A stretch of 32,397 nt of DNA from Sphingomonadales bacterium. Lineage in GTDB: Bacteria; Pseudomonadota; Alphaproteobacteria; Sphingomonadales; Kordiimonadaceae. The notes under the pieces are model-generated. The model did not search any database. It was not told where the DNA came from and saw nothing but the letters and a program-made list of their open reading frames with translations. This document shows positions 1 to 7,780 of the stretch, piece by piece; within the stretch, counting starts at the first letter, position 1; the number at the start of each line of letters is the position of its first letter. Both the position numbers and the translations under genes were made by a program. The DNA is taken from NCBI GenBank assembly GCA_011088215.1, contig JAALKD010000042.1:1-32397 (forward strand), given 5' to 3'.

Positions 1-1
1 T

Positions 2-211
2 GACACTTGGATCGCGCTGGTTGAGTGGGACAAGGCTGGTCGCCAAACCGCCGATGTTATCCACCAATTTGGTAGTGCCACGTTGGACGAAAACTCGCCG
101 CACTATGCCGACCAGGCGCCCCTGTTTGCCACCAAGAAATGGCGGCGGGCACTGACGACCCGAGCGGAAGTTGAGGCTAACGCAACGCGTACCTATCACC
201 CGGGAAAGTAA
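2..211 (+). CDS. Penicillin acylase family protein, C-terminal fragment
   Basis: The window opens inside a reading frame that runs 69 codons to a TAA at 209-211; the rest of the gene lies upstream. The motif SPHYADQAPLFATKKWRR resembles the end of penicillin acylase (Ntn-hydrolase, peptidase S45) proteins, where a 'SPHY-DQ-PL(W/F)' block precedes the last strand. In this family the product is a periplasmic precursor that cleaves itself into two chains and hydrolyses amide bonds of penicillins, acyl-homoserine lactones or other N-acyl compounds. The catalytic N-terminal Ser of the beta chain is outside the window, so the substrate cannot be inferred. The stop lies 28 bases before the next gene on the same strand, so the two may be co-transcribed. 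Confidence 0.7.
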   Translation, partial: DTWIALVEWDKAGRQTADVIHQFGSATLDENSPHYADQAPLFATKKWRRALTTRAEVEANATRTYHPGK

Positions 212-239
212 ACAGGCCGTTTGGTCTAGGGAGAGAAAC

Positions 240-854
240 ATGTCTGTTGATGTATCGATCAAATGTTCCTGCGGTTCGGTCACTGGCGTTGCACGAAACC
301 TTTCTGCAGGCTCCACAAATCACGTGAAGTGCAGCTGTAGGGGCTGCCAAAGCTACGCGCACTTTCTTGGCCGTACAGATGATATGCTAGATGAAAACGG
401 CGGCAGCAACATTTTCCAGTTGGACCCGAAAAACTTCGAAATTAAAGCAGGCATGGAGCATGTAGTTTGTATGAGAGTAACGCCGGATGGCCCGCTTAGG
501 TGGTACACTGATTGCTGCAAAACCCCGCTGGGTAACGGTTTTCCGCGTGGTGGTATACCGTTTCTGGGTGTGTTGCCTATTTGCCTTGGCTATAAGGGCA
601 CGTCGGACGAGGTGGTGAAGTTGGTTGGCCCGGTGCGGGGCCATCTTAACCAAAACAAACCGATCGGACTGAGCGAAAAACTGCGTAATGCTGGCATGCT
701 TGCGCGCTTTGCTTGTCAGTTGCTGTGGTGGCGCGTTCGAGGCGGCAAGTCGTGGAAACCGTTTTTTGATGAAAAGACCATGAAACCTATTCGTAAGCCG
801 CTGACCATAAGCGAAGACGAACGCGCAACCCATGAGGCCAAATCCGGGTTTTGA
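240..854 (+). CDS. DUF6151 (GFA/CENP-V-like) cysteine-rich protein
   Basis: A 204-residue protein. The frame is open further upstream, but the ATG at 240 is preceded by GGGAGAG at good spacing, so I start there. The sequence has a KCSCGSVTG motif near the N-terminus, then CSCRGCQSYAHFLG at about residues 30-43, and a CCKTPLGNGFP motif near residue 95. This arrangement of Cys pairs matches the GFA/CENP-V-type zinc-binding fold, specifically the DUF6151 group. There is no signal peptide, so it is probably cytoplasmic. Glutathione-dependent formaldehyde-activating enzyme is the best-known relative, but the DUF6151 group has no established reaction and I assign none. It lies between the acylase fragment and a secreted NTF2-fold protein. 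Confidence 0.7.
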   Translation: MSVDVSIKCSCGSVTGVARNLSAGSTNHVKCSCRGCQSYAHFLGRTDDMLDENGGSNIFQLDPKNFEIKAGMEHVVCMRVTPDGPLRWYTDCCKTPLGNGFPRGGIPFLGVLPICLGYKGTSDEVVKLVGPVRGHLNQNKPIGLSEKLRNAGMLARFACQLLWWRVRGGKSWKPFFDEKTMKPIRKPLTISEDERATHEAKSGF

Positions 855-886
855 GCGTTTGCCAGAGTTTTAGAGGGGAAATTGAA

Positions 887-1378
887 GTGAAAATGAACAG
901 AGCAATAAAGTTATTTATGGTTCTCTTTTCTGTGACGTTGTTAGGTGCAGGGCCGCAAGCCCTTCAAGCATTTGAAGCAGCTCGTGACGCCACGCCGCAC
1001 AACGACGCAGCGACTGCGGATATTTTGGCGGTAAGGCAGGTGGGCGATGCATACATCAAGGCAACTTTTGAGGCAGATGTTGCGACACTGCGCCAAGTTT
1101 TTGACCCCGGCGCCGTGATGAACGGTTTCCTCGGCGGCGAATTGGGACTTGGGTCCCCTGAGCCATTTTTTGATGGCCTTACCAATAACCCGCCGATGGC
1201 ATCCACACAATCAGATTTTAAAGGTTGGATCGAAAGTATCGATGTTGTTGGCAATGCGGCACGCATGACCATTAAGGAAACTGGTTATTTCAATACATTC
1301 AATTTCACCGACTATATGCACCTTATTAAAACCGATGATGGGTGGAAGATAATAAGCAAAACATATACGTCGCATTGA
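887..1378 (+). CDS. Secreted NTF2-like / putative lumazine-binding family protein
   Basis: A 163-residue protein started at GTG 887, eight bases after GAGGGG; an in-frame ATG two codons later (893) is the alternative. Residues 1 to about 28 form a signal peptide (RAIKLFMVLFSVTLLGAG then PQALQA), so the product is exported. The mature part has the NTF2-like pattern of the Lumazine_bd_2 / SnoaL-like group: a helical start (ILAVRQVGDAYIKATFEAD), a DPGAVMNGFLGG turn, and a C-terminal FTDYMHLIKTDDGWKIISK strand pair. Members of this group bind small ligands or act as minor enzymes, and this one has no diagnostic catalytic set. The gene starts 32 bases after the DUF6151 stop. It ends 19 bases from the convergent RND permease gene, with no clear terminator between them. 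Confidence 0.7.
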   Translation: MKMNRAIKLFMVLFSVTLLGAGPQALQAFEAARDATPHNDAATADILAVRQVGDAYIKATFEADVATLRQVFDPGAVMNGFLGGELGLGSPEPFFDGLTNNPPMASTQSDFKGWIESIDVVGNAARMTIKETGYFNTFNFTDYMHLIKTDDGWKIISKTYTSH

Positions 1379-1397
1379 TGTGACGAAGGCGAATTTT

Positions 1398-4300
1398 CTA
1401 AGCCGTAGCGTCCAGCTCTGCTGGTTGGCCCGCGCGTTTTCTGCCGAAAAATAGTAGATAAAGCGCTGGTACGAACAACAGTGTCAACACAGATGCGATT
1501 GCAAGACCGAAAATCATCACTATCGCCAGTGGTGCCCACAGAACCCCGCCAAAAAGATACAGTGGCACTAGCCCCAATACTGTAGTGATAGAGGTCAGCA
1601 AGATGGGTCGCAGTCGTTTTCCTGCAGCGGCCTTAATCGCGGCCTCCACATTCTGGGTTTTAGCTTCGATATCGATTTGGTCAATTAGAACAATGGCGTT
1701 GTTGATTACAATGCCCGCAAGGCTGATGATGCCGAGGGTCCCAAAAAATGACATGGGCAGGCCGGTGAGCAGCAAGCCAAACGGCACGCCAATTAAAACC
1801 AGTGGTACTGTCATGAAAACAATCGCACCACGTCGCAGCGAATTGAACTGAAACACAACCGCCAGGAGCATCAGCATCAAGGCGTAGGGTAGGCCAGCCG
1901 CGATTTTGCCGTTGATATCGGCGGCGTCCTCTAGTTCGCCGCCCACATCAATTTTATAGCCGCCCGACAGGTCAAGCGAGGCGATATCATCCGCCACGCT
2001 GTCATATAATTCGCCGGCAGTCAGGCTTTCGCTTTTTGCAGTGACAATGATCGTTCGCACCTGATTTTTCCGTCTAATTTGCGAATATTCCAGTTCGGGA
2101 ATCAGGTCTGATGTTTGTTCCAGCGAAACGTCTTGACCGCTACTGGAAAGAGTGATGTTGAGCAAGTCCTCAATGCTGTCGCGGTCTTTCTTGGAGGCTC
2201 GCAGCATGATCGGGATTGATTGATCATCTTCTCTGTAGTCAGAGATTTTGTATCCGTTGAAGTATGAGCTCAGAAGCTGAGACATATTTTCTGACGTAAT
2301 GCCCAGCCTAAGCGCTTTGTACTGATCAACGTCGATGGTGAATTTGACGATTTTCTCGCCCCAATTATTTTCGTTTTGGATCAGGCCGGGAGTGTCGCGG
2401 AAAAATACTTCTGTTTCGCGACCAAGCGACAATAGGCGATCCAGCTCAGGGCCGGTGATTTCTATTTTTACGAGACCGGATTCGCTGGCGCCCATGGCAA
2501 GCCGTTTTACTTTGAAGCGAGCTTCAGGGTGGTTATCTACAAGGTATCGTTTCGCGCGTTTGGTAAATTTGGTAGCGGCATCCGGTGTGGTAGCGTTAAC
2601 CAGAAAAAACGCGCTGGATGCGTTCTTGTCCGCTGGCGTTAACGATAGATAGAAGCGCGGACCGCCTGAGCCAACATACAGAATTTGGTTATCAACATCG
2701 GGGTTTTGATCAGTATCGTTGATCCATGTGCCTACATTGAGGGCGGATGTAATTGTTTGCTCGATATGGGTGCTTTTGGGCATATCCATATAAATCAGCA
2801 CTTCCGTGCGTTCACTTTCCGGGAATTGTTCAGACGGGACGGACGAAAACAGAAACACTGAAACAACCACAAGGCCATAACAAGCCACTACAACGGCCCA
2901 TGACCAGCCAAGAACAGGCGACAGTATGCGCTGGTACTGGTGGACAAAACTTGGTGTTTCTTTTTCCGCTATTGCCGCTGCTGTCGCGCGTTTTCGCAGG
3001 AATTTTGAGGCAATCAGTGGCATGAAATACATGGATGAGAGCCATGACCCGATAAGGGTTAACGCAACAACGGCCCCAAGCGAGAAGGCGTATTCGCCTT
3101 CGTCGCCGTCGAGGATAAAGAATGGGGTGAAGGCAAAAATGGTAGTTAATGATGACACCAGAAGCGGCATCGCGAACTGTTTACCCGAGTTTAGCGCCGC
3201 GTCGTGGCGGGAGGTTCCTTCGTCTACTTGTCTTAGTATGTCCTCAACCATGACAACGCCGTTGTCTACCAACAGGCCAAGTGAGATGATCACTGCAGCA
3301 ATGGAGACTTGTTCAAGGGCGATATTCAGGATTCCCATACCGAGAAGGGCGAACATAACTGCAAAGGGCACGATGGACGAGATGACAAAACCCGAACGCC
3401 AGCCTAGAAAAGCCAGCACGACCAAAACAACTACAATAAATGTTTGTCCCACATTCGATAGTGCGTTGGAAACGGCCTCAGATACAGCATCGGGTTGGAA
3501 TGTTGCAAACTCAAGTACGAAGCCTATGGGCAGTGACTGTTCATAGTTCGTAACCGCTTCCCGTAGCGCCACTCCAACATCCTGAATGTCAAAACCGGAC
3601 TGCATTTGCACGCCGATCACCAATGCTGGTTTGCCGTTATAAAAAGCAGGTCGTTCCGGAGGCGAGACCAGCCCGCGTTTAACCGAAACCATATCCACCA
3701 ACCGAGCATATTCATCGGTGCCCTGAATTTGGGTTAGCATTCGCTCGATATCTGCAACGCTTTTGAAGTCGCCACTGGCTTCCAGGAGCATTGACGTGCC
3801 TTCGGCGTTAAGGTCTCCGGCAGGCAGAATAACGTTTTGAGCTTTTAGATCATCAATTAAATGCCGAAGATGTTTGCCAACGGCCGCTGCTCGCTCGGCG
3901 TCCACTTCAAGCCAAATACGTTCCTCCTGCACCCCGAACAACTGCACCTTGCCAACGCCGTCCAGCAAATAAAGTTGACGCTGAAGTTCCTTGGCAGCAT
4001 TTTCCATTTCCCGGTATGAAAAGCCTTCCGCCGTCATGGCGATGGAGGCAATGGTAACGTCGCCCACATCGGTATCGACAAAGGGGCCTTCAGAGCCGTC
4101 CGGTAATTCGCGGGAAACTTCCTCCATCTTGTCGGGCAGGTCTTGCCAAACTGGCGTCAGGTCGGTGATGCTGTCCTTTAGGAAAACGGACGTCTTCATA
4201 CGGCCGGTTACCAGAAGGGTTTCAATGTCTTTGACTTCCTTGATTGAGCGGATTTTCCGCTCCACCTGCTCGGTGATCAACCGTTCCATCTTCTCAGGCG

Positions 4301-4466
4301 CAAGGCCTGGGAAGCGCACTGTTACGTCGGCGCTGCGGATGGTTATCTTAGGGTCTTCGCGTTTGGGAAAATCTTGGTAGGCAAGCAAGCCAGAAATCAC
4401 CAAGCTGAACATTAGCAGGACGGAAAAGCGGGCTTTTGTCAGGCCGAGAGGAGTCAGGTACGACAT
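1398..4466 (-). CDS. RND efflux transporter, inner-membrane permease
   Basis: A 1022-residue protein, full length for the AcrB-type RND family, started at ATG 4466 behind GGAAGG. It is the proton-driven inner-membrane pump of a tripartite efflux system. The two halves each carry a TM segment, a large periplasmic porter loop and a TM bundle (for example TFIVVVLVVLAFLGW before the middle and YALMLMLLAVVFQF in the second half). In TM4 the motif is GLLVDNGVVMVED (D401, N402), where AcrB has two aspartates. In TM10 the motif is GIVINNAIVLID (N922), where AcrB has Lys940. Such Asn-bearing variants occur in RND branches outside the classical AcrB set, so the protein need not be inactive. The adaptor gene lies directly upstream on the same strand. 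No outer-membrane channel gene is in the window. Confidence 0.93.
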   Translation of the reverse strand: MSYLTPLGLTKARFSVLLMFSLVISGLLAYQDFPKREDPKITIRSADVTVRFPGLAPEKMERLITEQVERKIRSIKEVKDIETLLVTGRMKTSVFLKDSITDLTPVWQDLPDKMEEVSRELPDGSEGPFVDTDVGDVTIASIAMTAEGFSYREMENAAKELQRQLYLLDGVGKVQLFGVQEERIWLEVDAERAAAVGKHLRHLIDDLKAQNVILPAGDLNAEGTSMLLEASGDFKSVADIERMLTQIQGTDEYARLVDMVSVKRGLVSPPERPAFYNGKPALVIGVQMQSGFDIQDVGVALREAVTNYEQSLPIGFVLEFATFQPDAVSEAVSNALSNVGQTFIVVVLVVLAFLGWRSGFVISSIVPFAVMFALLGMGILNIALEQVSIAAVIISLGLLVDNGVVMVEDILRQVDEGTSRHDAALNSGKQFAMPLLVSSLTTIFAFTPFFILDGDEGEYAFSLGAVVALTLIGSWLSSMYFMPLIASKFLRKRATAAAIAEKETPSFVHQYQRILSPVLGWSWAVVVACYGLVVVSVFLFSSVPSEQFPESERTEVLIYMDMPKSTHIEQTITSALNVGTWINDTDQNPDVDNQILYVGSGGPRFYLSLTPADKNASSAFFLVNATTPDAATKFTKRAKRYLVDNHPEARFKVKRLAMGASESGLVKIEITGPELDRLLSLGRETEVFFRDTPGLIQNENNWGEKIVKFTIDVDQYKALRLGITSENMSQLLSSYFNGYKISDYREDDQSIPIMLRASKKDRDSIEDLLNITLSSSGQDVSLEQTSDLIPELEYSQIRRKNQVRTIIVTAKSESLTAGELYDSVADDIASLDLSGGYKIDVGGELEDAADINGKIAAGLPYALMLMLLAVVFQFNSLRRGAIVFMTVPLVLIGVPFGLLLTGLPMSFFGTLGIISLAGIVINNAIVLIDQIDIEAKTQNVEAAIKAAAGKRLRPILLTSITTVLGLVPLYLFGGVLWAPLAIVMIFGLAIASVLTLLFVPALYLLFFGRKRAGQPAELDATA

Positions 4467-4478
4467 GGCTTTACCTTC

Positions 4479-4556
4479 CTATTGGCCGTTGGGGAGACGG
4501 CTGACTTTTTGGCCGTCATACAGGTAAGACACGCCAGCGGCGGCGATCAGGTCACC
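4479..4556 (-). pseudogene. Untranslated C-terminal tail of the RND adaptor
   Basis: Immediately after the adaptor's TAA (4559-4557) the same frame stays open for 25 more codons to a TAG at 4481-4479, which is 12 bases before the permease ATG. The read-through residues (GDLIAAAGVSYLYDG, then QKVSRLPNGQ) match the normal end of RND adaptors, where a 'GL-x-GD-x-(I/V)-AAG ... DGQKV' block closes the membrane-proximal domain. The tail is therefore the displaced 3' end of the gene. A single base change, GAA to TAA (plus-strand c to a at 4559), would explain it. Confidence 0.75.
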
Positions 4557-5630
4557 TTATTTAAGTCCCTTGGCGATAATGAGCATGTTACCGCGTACAC
4601 CGACAATGCTAACTGGTGTAGCTTTAACCGTAGAGGACGCCTGGTCGAATAAAAAGACTTGTGACGGGCTACCTTCTGCTGTGCGTTCGGAAACACTTTG
4701 TCGCTCAAAAGCACCTAGCCCTTCGAAATCGAAACTGGAAATTGGTACCAGAAATCCATTGACACTGCCGGGTAGGGCGAAACGGACAATCGCTTCGGCA
4801 GCCATGCCAGCCTTTAGGCCAGCGTTGCTTTCGTTGAGGGCGACAATGACGGGAAAGGCTGACACTTGCGTTGCACGCGAACTGATTTCGCCTATTTTCC
4901 CCTTGAGGGTCACGCCGGGCAGGTCAGATATAATGACATCAGCGTCGTCGCCGACCGATAACAAGTTGATAACAGTCGCAGGTACGTTAATGCGAACCTC
5001 AAAAGCACTTTGACTATATAGGGTCACAACACTTCCACCTGCACTGACATTGGTGAAGGATTTGCCTTCTACGTCAGCGATAACGCCGTCGAACGGCGCG
5101 CGCAGTTCCGATTTGCTCAGTCGTTCCTGCGCGATAGCAAGGCGCTGGGTTGCCTGTTCCTTCTGCGCCTCCGCAGTGCGCAGGTTGGTTTGCGAATCGT
5201 CGAAATCGGCGCGGGTAACATTCCCGTTTTCAATCAGCTGCGATTTACGGTCGAAGTCGGCTTGAGCGTTTCGCAGGGCTACATCTGCCTGATTTTCGGC
5301 GGACCGCGCTTCCTGAAGTTCCAGTTGCAGCGAAGTAGGGTCCAATTGCATCAAAAGCTGCCCGGCGGTTACCCGCTGACCTTCCTCTAGGTCAACTTCC
5401 GCCAATTGGCCGGAAATTTCAAACGATAGCCTGCTTTCATTGGCGGATTGAATGATGCTGGGATAACGACGCGCCTCCAAGGAGGCCGACTGTGCCACTT
5501 CAAACACCTTGAGGCCGCGAACCGGCGGTGCTTCCTTTTCGCTGTCTGCGTTGCCGCAGCCCGCTAGTAGCAACAAGCTTGTAGCCGCGATAAGTTTGGA
5601 GAGAATTATTTTTGAGGGCAAAATTTTCAT
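4557..5630 (-). CDS. RND efflux periplasmic adaptor lipoprotein, truncated by an in-frame stop
   Basis: The predicted 357-residue product links the inner-membrane pump to an outer-membrane channel. I start at ATG 5630, eight bases after AGAAGGA; the frame is open further upstream, but that stretch does not look coding. The N-terminus is a lipoprotein signal with lipobox LLAG-C25. A lipoyl half-motif (GQLLMQLDPTSLQLELQEA) is followed by a helical hairpin rich in Ala, Gln, Glu and Lys at about residues 95-185, then the second lipoyl half (LRAPFDGVIADVEGKSF) and beta-barrel strands. The frame stops at TAA after IIAKGLK, and the expected last 25 residues follow in the same frame. The missing part belongs to the membrane-proximal domain that touches the permease, so function could be impaired. 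A sequencing error is possible. Confidence 0.88.
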   Translation of the reverse strand: MKILPSKIILSKLIAATSLLLLAGCGNADSEKEAPPVRGLKVFEVAQSASLEARRYPSIIQSANESRLSFEISGQLAEVDLEEGQRVTAGQLLMQLDPTSLQLELQEARSAENQADVALRNAQADFDRKSQLIENGNVTRADFDDSQTNLRTAEAQKEQATQRLAIAQERLSKSELRAPFDGVIADVEGKSFTNVSAGGSVVTLYSQSAFEVRINVPATVINLLSVGDDADVIISDLPGVTLKGKIGEISSRATQVSAFPVIVALNESNAGLKAGMAAEAIVRFALPGSVNGFLVPISSFDFEGLGAFERQSVSERTAEGSPSQVFLFDQASSTVKATPVSIVGVRGNMLIIAKGLK

Positions 5631-5726
5631 GGATCTCATCCTTCTGGTAGCCGGAGCTGTTTTATATTGACGCTGGCAGGCGATGGCACTTTCATAGCAA
5701 TTTAGCACAAAATCATGACGGGGAAT

Positions 5727-7076
5727 TTATTCCTCTCCAATGATGTGAAGCTGGGTCTGCCTGCCATTGATGTAGGTTACGGTCTTGCCGTCAAAAAAGG
5801 CGTCTTCCTCCAGCATAATGCGCACCTTTTGACCGCCCCATTCGGGAATAGATACGGTAGCGTTCAACTCGATTGACCATGCTGTGTTCTCAACAACCGG
5901 GTAGCTGCCGCGACCCGGCACACCGCCTTGGCTGTCCCACAGGCCAATGGTTGCGCCTGCACCGTGACCGTGAAAGCCGATCGGGTGGGTATAGATGCTG
6001 GGCACTATGCCTTCTGCGATCGCCTGCTTGCGACTGGCTGCCAATACCGTATTACCGCTGTAGCCAGTTTTGTAGTTTTCAGTTAATATATCTTGCAACC
6101 GGTTGCCGACGCTCAGCGCACTTTTGATGCCTGCGGGGGCATCGTTTTCACCAACTTTCAGCACATAGCCATGATGCTGGGTGTCAGTATTTAAGCCCAT
6201 ATAGGTGATGCCAAAATCCACATGGATAAGGTCGCCCTGACGGATAACACTGTCCTTTTCGGGGTCGAATAGCTCAGTCATTTTCTGGCCCTTGTCATCC
6301 AGGGTTTGTCGCTGGATTGAGACCGTAGGGTGGAACCAAGCAGTCACCCGCTGTTCCCTGATTTTTTCGCGGAACCACCACATAACATCAGCGGTTGTGG
6401 TTATGCCGGGCTTGATAACCTTTGAAGAAAAACCATCATGAATGATTGCGTGTGCCAGCCCAACGATGTGGGGATAGAGTTCCATTTCTTTGGGGATGCG
6501 CCGCTCCAGCCAACCGATGGCGAGTGCCGGATCATAGACAATTTTTTGCTGCTCTTCGGGCCCCAATGCCTTTATCAGGTCCTGGTGCTGGCTGTGGCTC
6601 ATGCCATCGGCCAGCGCAAAAGTGGGTGATACATTCAAGGCAATTTTTTTCGGGTTGCGGTGGGTGATCAGGTCTGACAGTCGGGTCCATTGGTCGGGGT
6701 CAACTTCGGGGTTCCAGGCTGCCTTAAAGAATTTACCAACCGCATAGCGGCTGACCGCCAGGCGTTCAACGGTTTCGCCGTTGTCATAAAACATCAGTAC
6801 CGTGCGTCGCCGCGCCGACAGCCATGTGGCTGGCAGCATGGTTTTAACAACAGGGTCTTCGTTATATTCGCGAGCAACTAAAATCCACATGTCTATGCCG
6901 CGGTCGCGCATTACAGCGGGCACAACCGTGTTAAGGCGCGCCTCCAGCCATTTGTCTTCCAGCTGCGCGCGCTCCTGCATGGATAAAACGATGGGATATT
7001 CGGTTGTTTCAGATGCCTGCGCTGTCGCACTGTAGAATAGGCTGATTATCATGCTGGCATATATGACCGATTTCAT
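5727..7076 (-). CDS. Secreted M24 family metallopeptidase (Xaa-Pro aminopeptidase-like)
   Basis: A 449-residue protein started at ATG 7076 behind AGGGGAC. A signal peptide (MKSVIYASMIISLFYSATA, then QA) sends it to the periplasm or outside. The C-terminal half has the pita-bread fold motifs of M24 peptidases: HVDFGITYMGLNTDTQHHG with metal-ligand candidates D287 and D298, then HPIGFHGHGAGATIG with the metal-site His, SIELNATVSIPEW, and VRIMLEEDAFF with the last Glu. The N-terminal half is the creatinase-type domain. The fold is typical of enzymes that remove N-terminal residues before proline, using two divalent metals, but some secreted relatives have unproved substrates. It lies between the PutR-like regulator and the RND adaptor on the same strand. 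A proline-releasing peptidase next to proline-catabolism genes makes metabolic sense, though this is inference. Confidence 0.87.
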   Translation of the reverse strand: MKSVIYASMIISLFYSATAQASETTEYPIVLSMQERAQLEDKWLEARLNTVVPAVMRDRGIDMWILVAREYNEDPVVKTMLPATWLSARRRTVLMFYDNGETVERLAVSRYAVGKFFKAAWNPEVDPDQWTRLSDLITHRNPKKIALNVSPTFALADGMSHSQHQDLIKALGPEEQQKIVYDPALAIGWLERRIPKEMELYPHIVGLAHAIIHDGFSSKVIKPGITTTADVMWWFREKIREQRVTAWFHPTVSIQRQTLDDKGQKMTELFDPEKDSVIRQGDLIHVDFGITYMGLNTDTQHHGYVLKVGENDAPAGIKSALSVGNRLQDILTENYKTGYSGNTVLAASRKQAIAEGIVPSIYTHPIGFHGHGAGATIGLWDSQGGVPGRGSYPVVENTAWSIELNATVSIPEWGGQKVRIMLEEDAFFDGKTVTYINGRQTQLHIIGEE

Positions 7077-7164
7077 GGATGTCCCCTGTGTTATATTCCC
7101 GAATGGGCATTAAAAGCGGGATTGCGGGATGACACAAGGGCTAGCTTGGTGAAGGCTCAACATT

Positions 7165-7250
7165 CTATCCGGCGGATGGTTGGCCTACTTCCTTAACTGC
7201 TTGCATCGAAACGAAGCTGGAAGTATGGGCCACATGTGGCAAGCCGGATA
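7165..7250 (-). pseudogene. Out-of-frame C-terminal end of the PutR-like regulator
   Basis: If one A is added to the A5 run (plus-strand T5 at 7251-7255), the regulator continues as ISGLPHVAHTSSFVSMQ and then AVKEVGQPSAG, ending at a TAG at 7167-7165. This is exactly the kind of ending expected for Lrp/AsnC proteins, where 'LPHV ... TS(S/T)-x-V-x-MQ-x-VKE' forms the last strand of the ligand-binding RAM domain. In the frame as given, these codons are read out of frame. The match over 27 codons is strong evidence of a one-base deletion, real or artefactual. Confidence 0.8.
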
Positions 7251-7643
7251 TTTTTCGCCCAGAACCAGCCGGTAGCTATTGATGTCCTGAGTGCGAACCT
7301 TCAGCAAATAGTCAAACGATCCGGCGATCATATGGCATTGTTCAATTTCTGGAATTTTCAGAACCGCAGCATTGAAAGCCGCGAGCGCTTTTTCAGTGGT
7401 GCTGTTCAGTTTCACCTCGGCGAAGGCAACATGTTCTCGCCCTAGTTTAGTGTCGTCCAGTACTGCACGAAAGCCCAGAATGTAACCCTTTTTTTGTAAC
7501 CGCTTCAGGCGAACCTGGCACGGGCTTTTGGACAGGCCCACTTGGGTTGCTAGTTCTGTAACCGGCATGCGACCGTCGACTTCAAGTAGGGCTAGAATTT
7601 TAAGGTCCACTCGGTCTAAATGGCTTTCATTATCATCAATCAT
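7185..7643 (-). CDS. putR: Lrp/AsnC-family regulator (PutR-like), frameshifted near the 3' end
   Basis: As written, this frame encodes 152 residues. Residues 8 to about 68 form the AsnC-type helix-turn-helix (LDRVDLKILALLEVDGRMPV, then VGLSKSPCQVRLKRLQKKGY). Residues about 75-135 are the RAM ligand-binding domain (EIEQCHMIAGSFDYLLKVRT). The last 23 residues (YPACHMWPILPASFRC...) do not resemble the family, whereas the +1 frame does, so the gene is frameshifted at the A5 run. It is divergent from putA, with 137 bases between the start codons. That is the usual arrangement for the proline-responsive activator PutR of alphaproteobacteria; the symbol rests on this context. If the shift is real, the RAM domain loses its last strand, and oligomerisation or proline sensing could suffer. 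Confidence 0.85.
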   Translation of the reverse strand: MIDDNESHLDRVDLKILALLEVDGRMPVTELATQVGLSKSPCQVRLKRLQKKGYILGFRAVLDDTKLGREHVAFAEVKLNSTTEKALAAFNAAVLKIPEIEQCHMIAGSFDYLLKVRTQDINSYRLVLGEKYPACHMWPILPASFRCKQLRK

Positions 7644-7668
7644 TATTTAATCGCCTTATTTTTCTTCA

Positions 7669-7698
7669 AATATAGGTACTAACACCTTCAGTTTGTAA
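7669..7698 (-). promoter_or_regulatory. Possible sigma-70 promoter of the PutR-like gene
   Basis: On the minus strand, TTACAA (7698-7693) and TATATT (7674-7669) are separated by 18 bases, with the -10 box 25 bases before the ATG at 7643. The -35 box is the same six base pairs as that of the putA promoter, read on the other strand. This is a consensus match by eye only. Confidence 0.35.
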
Positions 7699-7721
7699 AT
7701 AAAAGGAAATAAGACTTATAA
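7693..7721 (+). promoter_or_regulatory. Possible sigma-70 promoter of putA
   Basis: TTGTAA (7693-7698) and TTATAA (7716-7721) are separated by 17 bases, about 60 bases before the putA start. The -35 hexamer overlaps that of the divergent regulator promoter, so one regulator bound near 7690-7700 could affect both directions. No clear Lrp-type palindrome was found. Confidence 0.4.
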
Positions 7722-7780
7722 GGTTTCGGTATCATTTTCGAGTTCGTCAACTCACAGGGTGTTTAACAAGGACCTCCGCA

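Noticed and set aside
171..239. Longer N-terminus of the DUF6151 protein from a TTG at 171
   Set aside because: It would overlap the upstream acylase coding end, lacks a ribosome site, and adds residues not typical of the family; ATG 240 has GGGAGAG upstream.
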